Source of the DNA: an uncultured Pseudomonadota bacterium
GTDB taxonomy: Bacteria; Pseudomonadota; Gammaproteobacteria; Steroidobacterales; Woeseiaceae
Assembly (NCBI GenBank): GCA_913055625.1
Contig: CAJXJW010000007.1
Span: forward strand, 1-64,000
Length of the DNA stretch: 64,000 bases
Direction: 5' to 3'
The translations under genes were made by a program, and so were the position numbers. Shown piece by piece: positions 17,808 to 28,880 of this stretch. How positions within the stretch are numbered: position 1 is the first letter of the stretch; every line of letters begins with the position of its first letter. Below the pieces are notes generated by a model. It worked only from the letters and a program-made list of their open reading frames with translations. It did not search any database and was not told the DNA's origin.

Positions 17808-18398
17808 ATGACCGACACGAGAAAGGACGACGAGAGGGACGACGAGATGATCTTTGGGCTGACAGCGGACGAACGCAGGACATTGCTGGCGGGGCTCGAC
17901 GCACTGCCGGACACGATGCCGCCGCGTGCCGTCTGGAATCGGATTCGCGAACAGGGCGAAGCCGAGGGACTGCTCCGGGATCCGCGCGCGAAGTCGCGCA
18001 ACGGCTGGCTCGATGGCGCCGGGCTCGCAGCCGCCGCGGCGCTGGTCGCGGTCATCGTGGCGAAAGCGCCGGATGAAACCACGTTCCCGACCGTGCCGCC
18101 CGCCGATGTGGCCGACAACGCGGTGGCCGGCAGCACGTTGAGGGCACTCATGGTCGAGTCGCGACAGCTCGAGGACGACCTGCGTGCATTGCCGGAAGGG
18201 CCGCGCGTCGTCCGTGCCGGAACCCGGGCCACGATCCTCGAACTCGAGGATCGAATCGCGGCCATCGATTACCAACTGAGCGATCCGACGTTGCGGATGT
18301 CGGACGCGGACCGGGAGGTCTTCTGGCGCGAGCGCGTCAGGCTGATGAAGTTGCTGGTTCGACTGCGTTATGCGCAGACGCAGCGAGCCGTCTATTGA
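17808..18398 (+). CDS. Putative membrane anti-sigma factor
   Basis: Not matched to a named family. Of 196 aa, residues 1-65 are a soluble cytosolic-type segment (LTADERRTLLAGLDALPDTMPPRAVWNRI). One transmembrane helix lies at about 68-87 (DGAGLAAAAALVAVIVA), then a periplasmic helical region (about 108-190) with heptad-like charge (LRALMVESRQLEDDL, ATILELEDRIAAIDYQL). Topology and position directly behind the ECF sigma gene indicate an anti-sigma role. No zinc-binding HxxxCxxC motif is present, so it is not a ZAS-type anti-sigma factor. Confidence 0.7.
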   Translation: MTDTRKDDERDDEMIFGLTADERRTLLAGLDALPDTMPPRAVWNRIREQGEAEGLLRDPRAKSRNGWLDGAGLAAAAALVAVIVAKAPDETTFPTVPPADVADNAVAGSTLRALMVESRQLEDDLRALPEGPRVVRAGTRATILELEDRIAAIDYQLSDPTLRMSDADREVFWRERVRLMKLLVRLRYAQTQRAVY

Positions 18399-18417
18399 AT
18401 GAAGGAGTGAGCACGAA

Positions 18418-19405
18418 ATGAAAGTCTGGACCCGAATCATGCCGGCGGTGCCGGTGGCGGCAGCCCTGCTGTTCGCCGGGCCGGCCACTGCGCAACAGGA
18501 ACGCGTGGTCGCGAGCGAGGAGTTCATCGAACTCGAGGATGCCGAGTTTGCGGAGAAGATGCGCATGGCGGAGGAACGCCTCGCCGAAGCGGCGCGCCAG
18601 GTTGCCGAGCTGAGTGCGAGTCGGCTCGACAACTACGGTGGCAGCCAGCGGTTCGAGTTCCAGTTCTCGGACCGTCCGCGCCTCGGCGTGAACATCGAAA
18701 CGCTCGGCGACGACGGTCCCGTCGAGGGCGTGAGTATTGTCAGCGTGACGCCGGGCAGCGCGGCTGCCGACGCCGGGCTGCGTGCCGGTGACGTGCTCAC
18801 CGCGGTCAATGGCGAGTCGCTTGCTGCGGGCTCGATGAAGGCGGCCAATACGCGCCTGCTCGACTTCATGCGTGGCGTGGAAGAAGGCGACAAGCTGAAG
18901 ATCGAATACCTGCGCCAGGGCAAGGCGGCCTCGGTTGATGTCGAGCCCCGCCGCATGGAGAACAACGTGTTCGTGTGGGCGCCGGAGGGCAAGAACTTCA
19001 CGATGCCGCACATGCCGGAGGTTGCGCCGGCCCCGGTCGTCGTCGAGCGTTTCCGGCACGCATTCGGCGGCTGGCACAGCACCTGGGGCGACATGGAGGT
19101 CGTGGAACTCTCCGAGGGTCTCGGCCGCTATTTCGGTACGGACGAGGGCCTGCTGGTCGTCAGCGCGCCGAAATCCAATGCCTTCAAGCTCGAGGACGGC
19201 GACGTCATCCAGAGCATCGACGGCCGCAAGCCGACGTCCGTTGATCACTGCATGCGGATCCTGAGCTCCTACCAGCCCGGCGAGTCGCTCGAGCTCGCGG
19301 TCATGCGCAACAAGCGTCGGGAGACGCTGAGCGTGACGATTCCGGACACGCGGACGGGGCGGCTCGCCACGCCGCAGGCGCGCATGGCTGCTACCATGCG
19401 CGCCC

Positions 19406-19419
<14 letters not shown>
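18418..19419 (+). CDS. Secreted protein with two PDZ domains
   Basis: A signal peptide (about 1-25, cleavage after TAQ) is followed by a charged coiled-coil-like stretch (EDAEFAEKMRMAEERLAEAARQVAEL), a first PDZ domain around residues 80-175 (RLGVNIETLG...VTPGSAAADAGLRAGDVLTAVNGE) and a second around 225-310 (AFKLEDGDVIQSIDGRKP). No protease catalytic domain is present, so this is not a DegP/DegS enzyme. AAGGAG precedes ATG 18418. As third gene after a sigma/anti-sigma pair it may sense or bind envelope proteins in that pathway (inference). Its last 14 nt overlap queA. Confidence 0.85.
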
Positions 19420-21534
<2,115 letters not shown>

Positions 21535-21685
21535 CCGCCGCGACTTGTGATTCGGTGGCGCGCCCATAGGTCGATGGCCCTGTGCCATAATACCGCGCTC
21601 GATTTCGGGGCCGGCGGCCGTCGAGGTAAGCAAGCGTACCGCGCGGGCCGCCGCAAACTACTCACTCAGACGTTCGGATTCTCCC

Positions 21686-22009
21686 ATGGAATTTTTCATC
21701 AGCAATGCCTATGCGCAAGGCGCGCAACAGGGCAGCCCGCTCGGCATGCTCGTGCCGATGGTCATCATCTTCGCCGCGTTCTACTTCCTGCTCATTCGCC
21801 CGCAGAACAAGAAGCAGAAGGCACACGCGGCTCTGGTGGCAGGGCTCAACGTCGGTGACGAGGTCATGACTGCCGGGGGCATCCTGGGCAAAGTCACGAA
21901 CGTGTCCGAGCACTATGCCGCGATCGAGATTGCGGATGGCACCGTCATCAAGGTGCAGAAGACGAGCGTGTCGCAGGTCGTGCCAAAGGGCACCGTTGAC
22001 GCCGCCTGA
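21686..22009 (+). CDS. yajC: Sec translocase accessory subunit YajC
   Basis: A 107-aa inner-membrane protein that co-purifies with SecDF. A short N-terminal tail is followed by one transmembrane helix (about 21-38, MLVPMVIIFAAFYFLLIRPQ), the diagnostic RPQNKKQK turn, then a small cytosolic domain (VGDEVMTAGGILGKV). A 151-nt gap separates it from tgt and may hold a promoter, but no clear -35/-10 pair was found. secD begins 19 nt downstream. Confidence 0.96.
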   Translation: MEFFISNAYAQGAQQGSPLGMLVPMVIIFAAFYFLLIRPQNKKQKAHAALVAGLNVGDEVMTAGGILGKVTNVSEHYAAIEIADGTVIKVQKTSVSQVVPKGTVDAA

Positions 22010-22028
22010 TCCGCAACCGGTTGCCGCA

Positions 22029-23840
22029 ATGAACAAGTATCCCGTCTGGCTGAACCTGCTCGTTCTCACCATCCTCGTTGCCGGCATCGTCTTCGCACTG
22101 CCGAACGTGTACGGGTCTGCGCCCGCTGTGCAGGTCGCGGCGCCGAACGACGGCGTCGTCTCGGAATCGCAGTTGCAGGAATTCGTTCGGATCGTCGGCA
22201 ATGCCGGCGTCGAGCCGGAAGCGGCGTACGTGAAGGACGGTCGCGCCGTGTTGCGCTTTCACAACCTCAACGAGCAGACGGTTGCGAACGGCGCGCTGCG
22301 GCAGACCTACGAGCGCCGGTTCGGCATTGCGCAGACGCTGGCGCCGCGGCTGCCGGCCTGGGTCCGGGGCCTCGGCCTCGAGCCGATGAGCCTGGGCCTC
22401 GACTTGCGTGGCGGCGTCTACGTGCTGCTCGAAGTCGACATGGACAGTGCCGTTTCCAAGCGCCTGGAGGCCTATGACGAGGATCTCGACGAGCGCCTCC
22501 GCGGCGCCGGCATCCGGCACCGCATCGACCTCGAGAACCGCAGCCTGACCATTCGACTGGCCTCCGTGGACGACGTCGAGGCGGCCCGCGACGTGATCCG
22601 GCAGGCGGATGCCGACCTGATCATCACGGACGGCGCCGATGGCCGCTCGCTGCGCGTGCGCATGACGGAGGCACAGATCAGGGAGCGCGAGAATCTTGCG
22701 ATCGAACAGAACATCACGACGCTGCGCAATCGCGTGAACGAGCTCGGTGTTTCCGAACCGATCGTGCAGCGCCAGGGCGCGGACCGCATCGTCGTCCAGC
22801 TCCCGGGCGTGCAGGACCCGACCGAACTCGACAAGATTCTCACCGCGACGGCGACGCTCGAATTCCGGCTCGTCGACCTCACGGGCGACGAACCGGGATC
22901 GCGCCGCTACCCGGGCCGCGACGGCGAGGCGTCCCAGGTTCTCAAGCGGAGGATCGTTGCGTCGGGCGACCAGATCGTCAACGCGGGCGCGGGTTTCAGC
23001 CAGGGGCAGCCGGTCGTCAACATCCAGCTCGATGCCGCCGGCGGCGAGAGCATGCTGGAAACCACGCAGAACAACCTGCAGAAACCAATGTCGACGGTCT
23101 TCATCGAGACCCACCGTGAAACCGTGACGCGTAACGGCGTCGAGGAGGTCCGGCAGGTCAAGACCGAGGAGATCATCAACACGGCGACGATTCGCAGCGT
23201 GTTCAAGAACAACTTCCAGATCTCCGGTATCAGCCAGGCCGAGGCACACGACCTCGCGCTGTTGCTTCGCGCCGGCGCACTTGCGGCACCGGTGTACAAG
23301 GTGGACGAACGCACGATCGGCCCGACGCTCGGCCAGGAGAACATCGACCGCGGCTTCAAGGCGATCACGATCGGCTTTCTCGCGGTCATCGTGTTCACCG
23401 CGCTCTACTACCGCTGGTTCGGCGTTATCGCGAGCATTGCTTTGTTTTCAAACCTGGTGTTCATTGTCGCGCTGCTGTCATTGCTGCAGGCATCGCTGAC
23501 CCTGCCGGGCATTGCCGGCATCGTCCTCACGGTCGGCATGGCGGTCGATGCAAACGTCCTCATCTTCGAGCGAATACGCGAGGAGCTCGTGGCGGGCGTG
23601 ACGCCGCAGTTGGCGATCAACTCCGGCTACGAAAAGGCGCTGTCGTCCATCGCGGACGCCAACATCACCACGCTGATCGCGGCGATCGTTCTCTTTGCGT
23701 TCGGCACAGGGCCGGTGAAGGGGTTCGCCATCACGCTGTCACTGGGCATCATCACGTCGATGTTCACCGCGATCGTGGGCACGCGCACCATCGTCAACCT
23801 CGTGTTCGGCGGTCGCCGTCTCGAGAAACTGCCGGTCTGA
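22029..23840 (+). CDS. secD: Protein translocase subunit SecD
   Basis: Proton-driven partner of SecYEG that pulls proteins through the periplasmic side. Begins MNKYPVWLNLLVL with the first membrane helix, followed by the large periplasmic P1/head region (LGLDLRGGVYVLLEVD at about 120-135, LENRSLTIRL, LNNRVNELGV-type segment) and a C-terminal bundle of five helices (ITIGFLAVIVFTALYYRWFG, GMAVDANVLIFERIREE, FAFGTGPVKGFAITL). 603 aa. The frame is open upstream through yajC, but ATG 22029 gives the family N-terminus. secF follows by 10 nt. Confidence 0.97.
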   Translation: MNKYPVWLNLLVLTILVAGIVFALPNVYGSAPAVQVAAPNDGVVSESQLQEFVRIVGNAGVEPEAAYVKDGRAVLRFHNLNEQTVANGALRQTYERRFGIAQTLAPRLPAWVRGLGLEPMSLGLDLRGGVYVLLEVDMDSAVSKRLEAYDEDLDERLRGAGIRHRIDLENRSLTIRLASVDDVEAARDVIRQADADLIITDGADGRSLRVRMTEAQIRERENLAIEQNITTLRNRVNELGVSEPIVQRQGADRIVVQLPGVQDPTELDKILTATATLEFRLVDLTGDEPGSRRYPGRDGEASQVLKRRIVASGDQIVNAGAGFSQGQPVVNIQLDAAGGESMLETTQNNLQKPMSTVFIETHRETVTRNGVEEVRQVKTEEIINTATIRSVFKNNFQISGISQAEAHDLALLLRAGALAAPVYKVDERTIGPTLGQENIDRGFKAITIGFLAVIVFTALYYRWFGVIASIALFSNLVFIVALLSLLQASLTLPGIAGIVLTVGMAVDANVLIFERIREELVAGVTPQLAINSGYEKALSSIADANITTLIAAIVLFAFGTGPVKGFAITLSLGIITSMFTAIVGTRTIVNLVFGGRRLEKLPV

Positions 23841-23850
23841 AGGAAGAGAC

Positions 23851-24792
23851 ATGCGCCTCATCAAGGACAAGACCAGTATCGATTTCCTCGGTGCGAAGCG
23901 CCGCAAGGTGGCGGTCGGCCTCTCGCTGCTGCTGATCCTGCTGTCGGTTGCCTCGCTCGTCGACCGCGGCCTGGCGTTCGGTATCGATTTCACCGGCGGG
24001 CTGCTGCTCGAGCTCGGTTACGATCATCCCGCGGACCTCGACGACATTCGCGCCAACCTGGGCGCTGCCGGTTTCCCGGACGCGCAGGTCCAGCGTTTCG
24101 GTGCCGACACGGACGTGCTCGTCCGCCTGCCGCCGCACGATGACAAGGAGCCGGCGGCGATCCAGGCGGAGTTGCAGTCGGCGCTCGGTGTCGACGGATC
24201 GTCGGTCGTCGTGCGCCGCGTCGAGTCCGTCAGCCCGCAGATCGGTGAGGAACTCACGGAGCAGGGCGGCCTCGCGATGATCTTCGCGCTGCTGATGATT
24301 TTCGGCTACGTGATGTTCCGCTTCCAGTGGAAGTTCGCGGCGGGCGCCGTTGCGGCGCTGGCGCACGACGTCATCATCACACTCGGCTTCTTCTCGGTTT
24401 TCCAGTGGCCGTTCGACCTGACCGTCGTCGCCGCCGTGCTGGCGGTCATCGGCTACTCGCTGAACGACACCGTCGTCGTGTTCGACCGCGTGCGCGAGAA
24501 CTTCTTCAAGCTTCGCGGCACGAGTGCCGAGGACGCGATGAACGTCTCGGTGAACGAGACCCTGGCGCGTACGATCATCACCGGCCTGACGACCTTGATC
24601 GTGCTCGTCGCGTTGCTCGTGCTCGGTGGCGAATCGATCGCGCCATTCTCGATTGCGCTGATCGTCGGCATCCTCGTCGGCACGTACTCGTCGATTTACA
24701 CGGCGAGCGCGGCGGCGTTGATGCTGGGTGTCAGCCCGCAGGACCTGATCGAGCCGGTCAAGGACCCCGACCTCATCGACGATCTGCCGTAG
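23851..24792 (+). CDS. secF: Protein translocase subunit SecF
   Basis: Pairs with SecD in the SecDF complex. 313 aa with the family landmarks FGIDFTGGLLLEL (about 45-57), the periplasmic domain, then the helix bundle AMIFALLMIFGYVMFRF, DLTVVAAVLAVIGYSLNDTVVVFDRVREN and TLARTIITGLTTLIVLVALLVLGG. AGGAAGAGAC precedes ATG 23851. The stop is only 6 nt from the converging suhB stop, with no separate terminator hairpin seen. Confidence 0.98.
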   Translation: MRLIKDKTSIDFLGAKRRKVAVGLSLLLILLSVASLVDRGLAFGIDFTGGLLLELGYDHPADLDDIRANLGAAGFPDAQVQRFGADTDVLVRLPPHDDKEPAAIQAELQSALGVDGSSVVVRRVESVSPQIGEELTEQGGLAMIFALLMIFGYVMFRFQWKFAAGAVAALAHDVIITLGFFSVFQWPFDLTVVAAVLAVIGYSLNDTVVVFDRVRENFFKLRGTSAEDAMNVSVNETLARTIITGLTTLIVLVALLVLGGESIAPFSIALIVGILVGTYSSIYTASAAALMLGVSPQDLIEPVKDPDLIDDLP

Positions 24793-24798
24793 TCGTCC

Positions 24799-25608
24799 TT
24801 ACTGGCGGGTCATCGCGACCAGCGCCTTGATTTCCTGCGAGCAGACCTTCGCCATCTCGGCGTAGACTTTGGGCGTGCCGCAGAGCACGTGGCCGGTCTC
24901 GAGGAAGTTCTCGCTGCCGTCCAGTCCGGAGATGATACCGCCGGCTTCACGGATGATCAGGCTGCCCGCGGCCGTATCCCACGGTGACAGGCCGGTTTCG
25001 AAGAACGCGTCGAGCCGGCCGGCCGCGACGTAGCACAGGTCGAGCGCCGCGGCGCCGGGACGGCGGACACCGGACGTGTTCCGGATCACCTTCGTCAGCA
25101 TGTTCATGTAGGGCGTGAAGTCGAGGTCGGCCTGCCGGAACGGAAAGCCGGTGCCGACGAGCGCGCGCGCGAGCTGCGTGCGGCCGCTGACGCGGATGCG
25201 GTGTCCGTCGAGCTGCGCGCCGTCGCCGCGCGATGCCGTGAACAGCTCCTGGCGCATCGGGTCGTAGACGCACGCGTGCTCGATGCGGCCACGGACCTGG
25301 ACCCCGATCGAGACCGCGAAGATGGGCATGCCGTGCAGAAAGTTCGTCGTGCCGTCGAGCGGGTCGATGATCCACACGTGGTCAGAATCGCCGCTGACCC
25401 CGGACTCCTCCGCGAGAAACGCGTGATCCGGGTAGTGCTTCTGCACGGTCGAGATGACCGCCTGTTCCGCGGCGCGGTCGGCGTCACTGACGAAATCGTT
25501 GAAGCCTTTTTCCTCGACTTTCAGCTTGTCGAGGTTCTTTTGTTTCCGGACGAGCGTGTCGCCCGCGCGGCGGGCGGCCATGACGGCCACATTGAGCAAT
25601 GCATGCAT
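24799..25608 (-). CDS. suhB: Inositol-1-monophosphatase family protein SuhB
   Basis: A Mg2+-dependent phosphatase; in E. coli SuhB also takes part in rRNA antitermination complexes. Motifs: FVSDADRAAEQA, LAEESG (about 66-70), the metal site IDPLDGTTNFLHG (81-93) and SPWDTAAGSLIIREAGG near the C-terminus. 269 aa from ATG 25608 (MHALLNVAV). The frame is open far upstream, but that extension would run antisense through trmJ and is not supported. Divergent from trmJ, as in many gammaproteobacteria. Confidence 0.96.
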   Translation of the reverse strand: MHALLNVAVMAARRAGDTLVRKQKNLDKLKVEEKGFNDFVSDADRAAEQAVISTVQKHYPDHAFLAEESGVSGDSDHVWIIDPLDGTTNFLHGMPIFAVSIGVQVRGRIEHACVYDPMRQELFTASRGDGAQLDGHRIRVSGRTQLARALVGTGFPFRQADLDFTPYMNMLTKVIRNTSGVRRPGAAALDLCYVAAGRLDAFFETGLSPWDTAAGSLIIREAGGIISGLDGSENFLETGHVLCGTPKVYAEMAKVCSQEIKALVAMTRQ

Positions 25609-25704
25609 CGAAACGATTCCATCAGCGATAAAGAGCGGGCACGGGGCTCGTGCCATCGTGCCGGGGCGGTAGAATACCGAAACTCCCAGGCAAACGTCAG
25701 GCCC

Positions 25705-26430
25705 ATGACCATCCGAATCGTCCTCGTCGGCACCACGCATCCCGGCAATATCGGCGCAGTTGCGCGAGCCACGAAGAACATGGGGCTCGACGATCTGGCG
25801 CTCGTGGCGCCGCGCTATTTCCCGCACGACGAGGCGACGGCCCGCGCCTCGGGCGCCGATGACCTCCTCGAACGCGCCCGCGTTTACCGCACGCTGGCCG
25901 AGGCGGTCGCCGACTGTTCGTTCGTGGTCGGGGCCAGCGCGCGCTCGCGCGCGATCAATTGGCCGTGCCTGGATGCGCGGGACGCCGCGGCGCGGCTCGT
26001 CGCCGAGTCGGCCGGCGGCCCGGTGGCCGCAGTCTTCGGACCGGAGAAGTCCGGCCTCTGCAACGCGGACCTCGACCTGTGCGATGCACTCCTGTCGATT
26101 CCGGCGAACCCCGCGTTCAGCTCGCTGAACCTCGCCATGGCGGTGCAGGTGGTCACCTACGAGATCCGGGCGGCCACCTCGGAGAAGCCGCCCGGCTTTG
26201 TGCCCGACGCGCCCGCGGCGACACGCGAGGACATGGAGCACTTCTACGCGCACCTCGAACAGACGATGCGGGCAACCGGTTTCCTCGACCCGGACAACCC
26301 GCGGCACCTGATGCGCCGCCTGCGGCGGCTGTTCCTGCGCGCCCGGCCGGACCAGAACGAGCTCAATATCCTGCGCGGCATCCTGTCGTCGGTCGATCGC
26401 GTGCTGCCGCCGCGGAAGGAAGACGCGTGA
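25705..26430 (+). CDS. trmJ: tRNA (cytidine/uridine-32-2'-O)-methyltransferase TrmJ
   Basis: A SPOUT-class enzyme that methylates ribose of nucleotide 32 in certain tRNAs. The N-terminal TTHPGNIGAVARATKNMG (about 10-27) and the knot motifs VFGPEKSGLCNADL and IPANPAFSSLNLAMAVQVVTYE are typical. The C-terminal helical extension (EHFYAHLEQTM, LRRLFLRARPDQNELNILRGILS) distinguishes TrmJ from TrmL. 241 aa from ATG 25705. The stop overlaps the GTG of the cysteine desulfurase by 4 nt. Confidence 0.96.
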   Translation: MTIRIVLVGTTHPGNIGAVARATKNMGLDDLALVAPRYFPHDEATARASGADDLLERARVYRTLAEAVADCSFVVGASARSRAINWPCLDARDAAARLVAESAGGPVAAVFGPEKSGLCNADLDLCDALLSIPANPAFSSLNLAMAVQVVTYEIRAATSEKPPGFVPDAPAATREDMEHFYAHLEQTMRATGFLDPDNPRHLMRRLRRLFLRARPDQNELNILRGILSSVDRVLPPRKEDA

Positions 26431-27590
26431 CAGCACCCGTCTACCTCGATTACGCGGCCACGACGCCGGTCGACGCGCGCATTGTCGATGCGCTGCCCGG
26501 CTGGCTCGCCGCCGACGGCGCGTTCGCGAACCCGTCGTCGACGCACATCGCCGGACGGCAGGCCGCCGCGCTCGTGGCGACGGCGGCGGAGCAGGTGGCG
26601 TCGGTCCTGGGCTGCGAGCCCGGCCAGCTCGTGTGGACGTCAGGCGCCACGGAATCCGACAACCTCGCGATCCTGGGCGCGGCGCGTTACCGCGCCGTGC
26701 GCGGCCGGCACGTCGTGACGATGCCCACGGAGCACAAGGCCGTGACGGACGCGTTCCGGCAGCTCGAACGCGAGGGCTTCGACGTCACCTGGCTCGCGCC
26801 CTCGCCCGACGGCCGGCTCAGCCTCGAGGCGCTGCGGCAGGCATTGCGCGACGACACGCAGCTCGTGTCGATCATGCACGTCAACAACGAGACGGGCGTC
26901 GTCCAGGACATCCCGGGGATCGCGTCATGCTGCCGGGATCGCGGCGTGCTGCTGCACGTCGACGCCGCGCAGTCGTTCGGCAAACTGCCGATCGATGTCG
27001 CCGCGTGGCCGGTCGACCTGCTGTCGATCACGGCGCACAAGATCTACGGCCCGAAGGGCATCGGCGCGTTGTACGTGTCCGGACGGCCCGGATCGCACAT
27101 TGCGCCGCTGTTCCACGGCGGCGGCCAGCAGGGCGGGCTGCGTCCCGGCACGCTCCCGGCGCCCCTGATCGCGGCGTTCGGGCTGGCCGCGGCGATCGCC
27201 GCGGACTCGATGCACCGGGACCACGATCACCTGTCGCGACTTCGCAAGCGCTTCCGGGACGCCATCCGCGACATTCCGGGACTGCGGCACAACAGCCCGG
27301 ACGCGGGATTTCCCGGCATCGTCAATGTGAGCGCCGGCGACGTCGACGGCGAGAGCCTGATGCTCGCGCTGGAGCCGCTGTGCGTGGCGAGCGGGTCCGC
27401 GTGCAATTCCGCGCGCCACGAACCGTCCGGCGTATTGCGGGCGCTTGGCCTCGACGACGCCGAGGCCCAGGGCGCGATCCGGTTCTCGTTCGGCCGCCAG
27501 ACGACGGACCGGGAAATCGATTTCGCCGCGGCGCGGTACCGTGCGGCCCTCGCGAAGTTGCGCGAGATCGCGCCGGGCGACGCGGCCTGA
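26427..27590 (+). CDS. iscS: Cysteine desulfurase, IscS type
   Basis: A PLP enzyme that converts cysteine to alanine and hands sulfur to Fe-S clusters and tRNA thiolation. Begins YLDYAATTPVD; SGATESDNLAI, LVSIMHVNNETGVVQDI and VDAAQSFGKLPID bind the cofactor; K205 (HKIYGPKG) is the Schiff-base lysine; the persulfide cysteine is C326 in ASGSACNS. 387 aa, slightly shorter than E. coli IscS (404). GTG start overlapping the trmJ stop. Next come a degenerate IscU-like gene and iscA; iscR, hscB, hscA and fdx are absent here. Confidence 0.95.
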   Translation: MTAPVYLDYAATTPVDARIVDALPGWLAADGAFANPSSTHIAGRQAAALVATAAEQVASVLGCEPGQLVWTSGATESDNLAILGAARYRAVRGRHVVTMPTEHKAVTDAFRQLEREGFDVTWLAPSPDGRLSLEALRQALRDDTQLVSIMHVNNETGVVQDIPGIASCCRDRGVLLHVDAAQSFGKLPIDVAAWPVDLLSITAHKIYGPKGIGALYVSGRPGSHIAPLFHGGGQQGGLRPGTLPAPLIAAFGLAAAIAADSMHRDHDHLSRLRKRFRDAIRDIPGLRHNSPDAGFPGIVNVSAGDVDGESLMLALEPLCVASGSACNSARHEPSGVLRALGLDDAEAQGAIRFSFGRQTTDREIDFAAARYRAALAKLREIAPGDAA

Positions 27591-27592
27591 CC

Positions 27593-27940
27593 GTGGTGAC
27601 CGACCCGTACAGCGCGGAAGTGCGCCGCCTGTTCGCGGCGCCGGCGCATGCCGGCACCTTGCCCGGAGCTGAAACGGTGCGCGCGGTGGCGCAGGGCGTG
27701 GACGTCGAACTGTCCCTGGCGCGCGACGGGGACCGGGTCTCGGCACTGCGTTTTCGCGCGCGCGGCTGCCCGCATTTCCTCGCCGCCGCGGAGGCCCTGT
27801 GCGCGGGCTACGAGGGTCGGCCCGTCGCGGAACTCCGGGCGTTCCGCGCGGCCGAACTGGTGGAGCGCCTGCCGGTGCCAATCGACAAAACAGGCCGTAT
27901 ACTGGTGCTCGAGGACGCCGTCCGGTCGCTTGGGGCCTGA
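27593..27940 (+). CDS. Degenerate IscU/NifU-N-like scaffold protein
   Basis: A 115-aa protein with the IscU fold pattern: YSAEVRRLFAAPAHAG at the start, SALRFRARGCPHFLAAAEAL in the middle and ILVLEDAVRSLGA at the end align with E. coli IscU. Only the middle cluster ligand (C63 equivalent, RGCPH) remains. The position of C37 is glutamine in AQGVDVEL and the C106 position is glycine in KTGRILV; the HscA-binding LPPVK is reduced to LPVPI. It probably cannot hold a 2Fe-2S cluster as IscU does and may be a sulfur-transfer or adaptor protein. Adjacent GTG codons at 27593 and 27596 are both possible starts. Confidence 0.78.
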   Translation: MVTDPYSAEVRRLFAAPAHAGTLPGAETVRAVAQGVDVELSLARDGDRVSALRFRARGCPHFLAAAEALCAGYEGRPVAELRAFRAAELVERLPVPIDKTGRILVLEDAVRSLGA

Positions 27941-27985
27941 GACGGCGGAAACACCCGGTCATTCCGGGGCTCTGGCGACGACAAC

Positions 27986-28309
27986 ATGGCGATTTCACTG
28001 ACAAATTCGGCGGCGGACCGGGTCCGCCGGTATCTCGATGCCCGCGGCGGCGGGGTCGGCCTGCGGCTCGGTGTCACGAAGACCGGCTGCTCGGGCTATT
28101 CGTACGTCATCAACTACGCGGACGAGGTCGCCGCGACCGACGTCGTTTTCGAGGACAAGGGCGTCAAGGTCGTGGTCGACCCGGACGCGCTGCCGCTGAT
28201 CGACGGTACCGAGGTGGATTTCGTCAAAAACGGCCTGAACGAGGCCTTCAGCTTCCGCAACCCGAACGTCACGGGTGCCTGCGGCTGCGGGGAAAGTTTC
28301 AACATCTGA
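27986..28309 (+). CDS. iscA: Iron-sulfur cluster assembly protein IscA
   Basis: An A-type carrier of 107 aa that passes Fe-S clusters to target proteins. The three conserved cysteines are present: C35 (TGCSGYSY), C99 and C101 (GACGCGESF). The fold signature [20 protein letters not shown] and [26 protein letters not shown] is intact. Third gene of the reduced ISC operon, 45 nt after the IscU-like gene. Assignment to IscA over ErpA rests on its place behind iscS. Confidence 0.92.
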   Translation: MAISLTNSAADRVRRYLDARGGGVGLRLGVTKTGCSGYSYVINYADEVAATDVVFEDKGVKVVVDPDALPLIDGTEVDFVKNGLNEAFSFRNPNVTGACGCGESFNI

Positions 28310-28324
28310 AGACCCCCCGATTCG

Positions 28325-28353
28325 TTGCCGGGTGCGTTTTCGCCACGTAAAAT
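28325..28353 (+). promoter_or_regulatory. Sigma-70 promoter of ndk
   Basis: TTGCCG (28325-28330), a 17-nt spacer and TAAAAT (28348-28353), 88 nt before the ndk start. Good match at both hexamers. It separates ndk and following genes from the ISC operon. Confidence 0.7.
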
Positions 28354-28441
28354 CGCGGGTTTACGTCATTTTTCTCCGGGGGTGCCTCGCCGGGCCCTCC
28401 CGGGCTTTTCGTTACCACCACCCAATGATTAAGGAAACCTC

Positions 28442-28870
28442 ATGGCTGTTGAGCAGACGCTCTCCATCATCAAGCCGGACGGCGTTCAGAAGAACCTGAT
28501 CGGCGAGATTATTTCGCGCTTCGAAAAAGCCGGCCTCGAAATCGTGGCCGCCCGGATGCTGCACCTGAGCAAGGAACAGGCTCAGGGCTTCTACGCCGTG
28601 CACAAGGAACGCCCGTTCTACAACGACCTCGTGGCGTACATGACGTCCGGTCCGGTGATGGTCCTGGTCCTGTCCGGCGACGGCGCGATTGCGAAGAATC
28701 GCGACATCATGGGCGCCACGAACCCGGCCGATGCGGCGCCCGGAACGATTCGCGCGGACTTCGCGGACAGCATCGAGGAGAACATCGTGCACGGTTCGGA
28801 TGCCGCGGAAACGGCGGCAAACGAGATCGCGTTCTTCTTCGGCGACGGCGTTTGCCCGCGGACGCGCTGA
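28442..28870 (+). CDS. ndk: Nucleoside diphosphate kinase
   Basis: Balances nucleoside triphosphate pools by a ping-pong phosphohistidine mechanism. 142 aa: [16 protein letters not shown] at the N-terminus, [35 protein letters not shown] and catalytic H117 in [15 protein letters not shown] precedes the ATG. Preceded by its own promoter and followed 10 nt later by rlmN, the usual gammaproteobacterial order. Confidence 0.98.
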   Translation: MAVEQTLSIIKPDGVQKNLIGEIISRFEKAGLEIVAARMLHLSKEQAQGFYAVHKERPFYNDLVAYMTSGPVMVLVLSGDGAIAKNRDIMGATNPADAAPGTIRADFADSIEENIVHGSDAAETAANEIAFFFGDGVCPRTR

Positions 28871-28880
28871 GGTCCGCTAC

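Noticed and set aside
21915..23840. SecD start inside yajC
   Set aside because: The family N-terminus MNKYPVWLNLL at 22029 follows yajC; the upstream part is an out-of-frame reading of yajC.
24799..26436. Long 545-aa minus-strand version of suhB
   Set aside because: The extra 276 codons are antisense to trmJ and have no domain; MHALLNV at 25608 is the conserved start.
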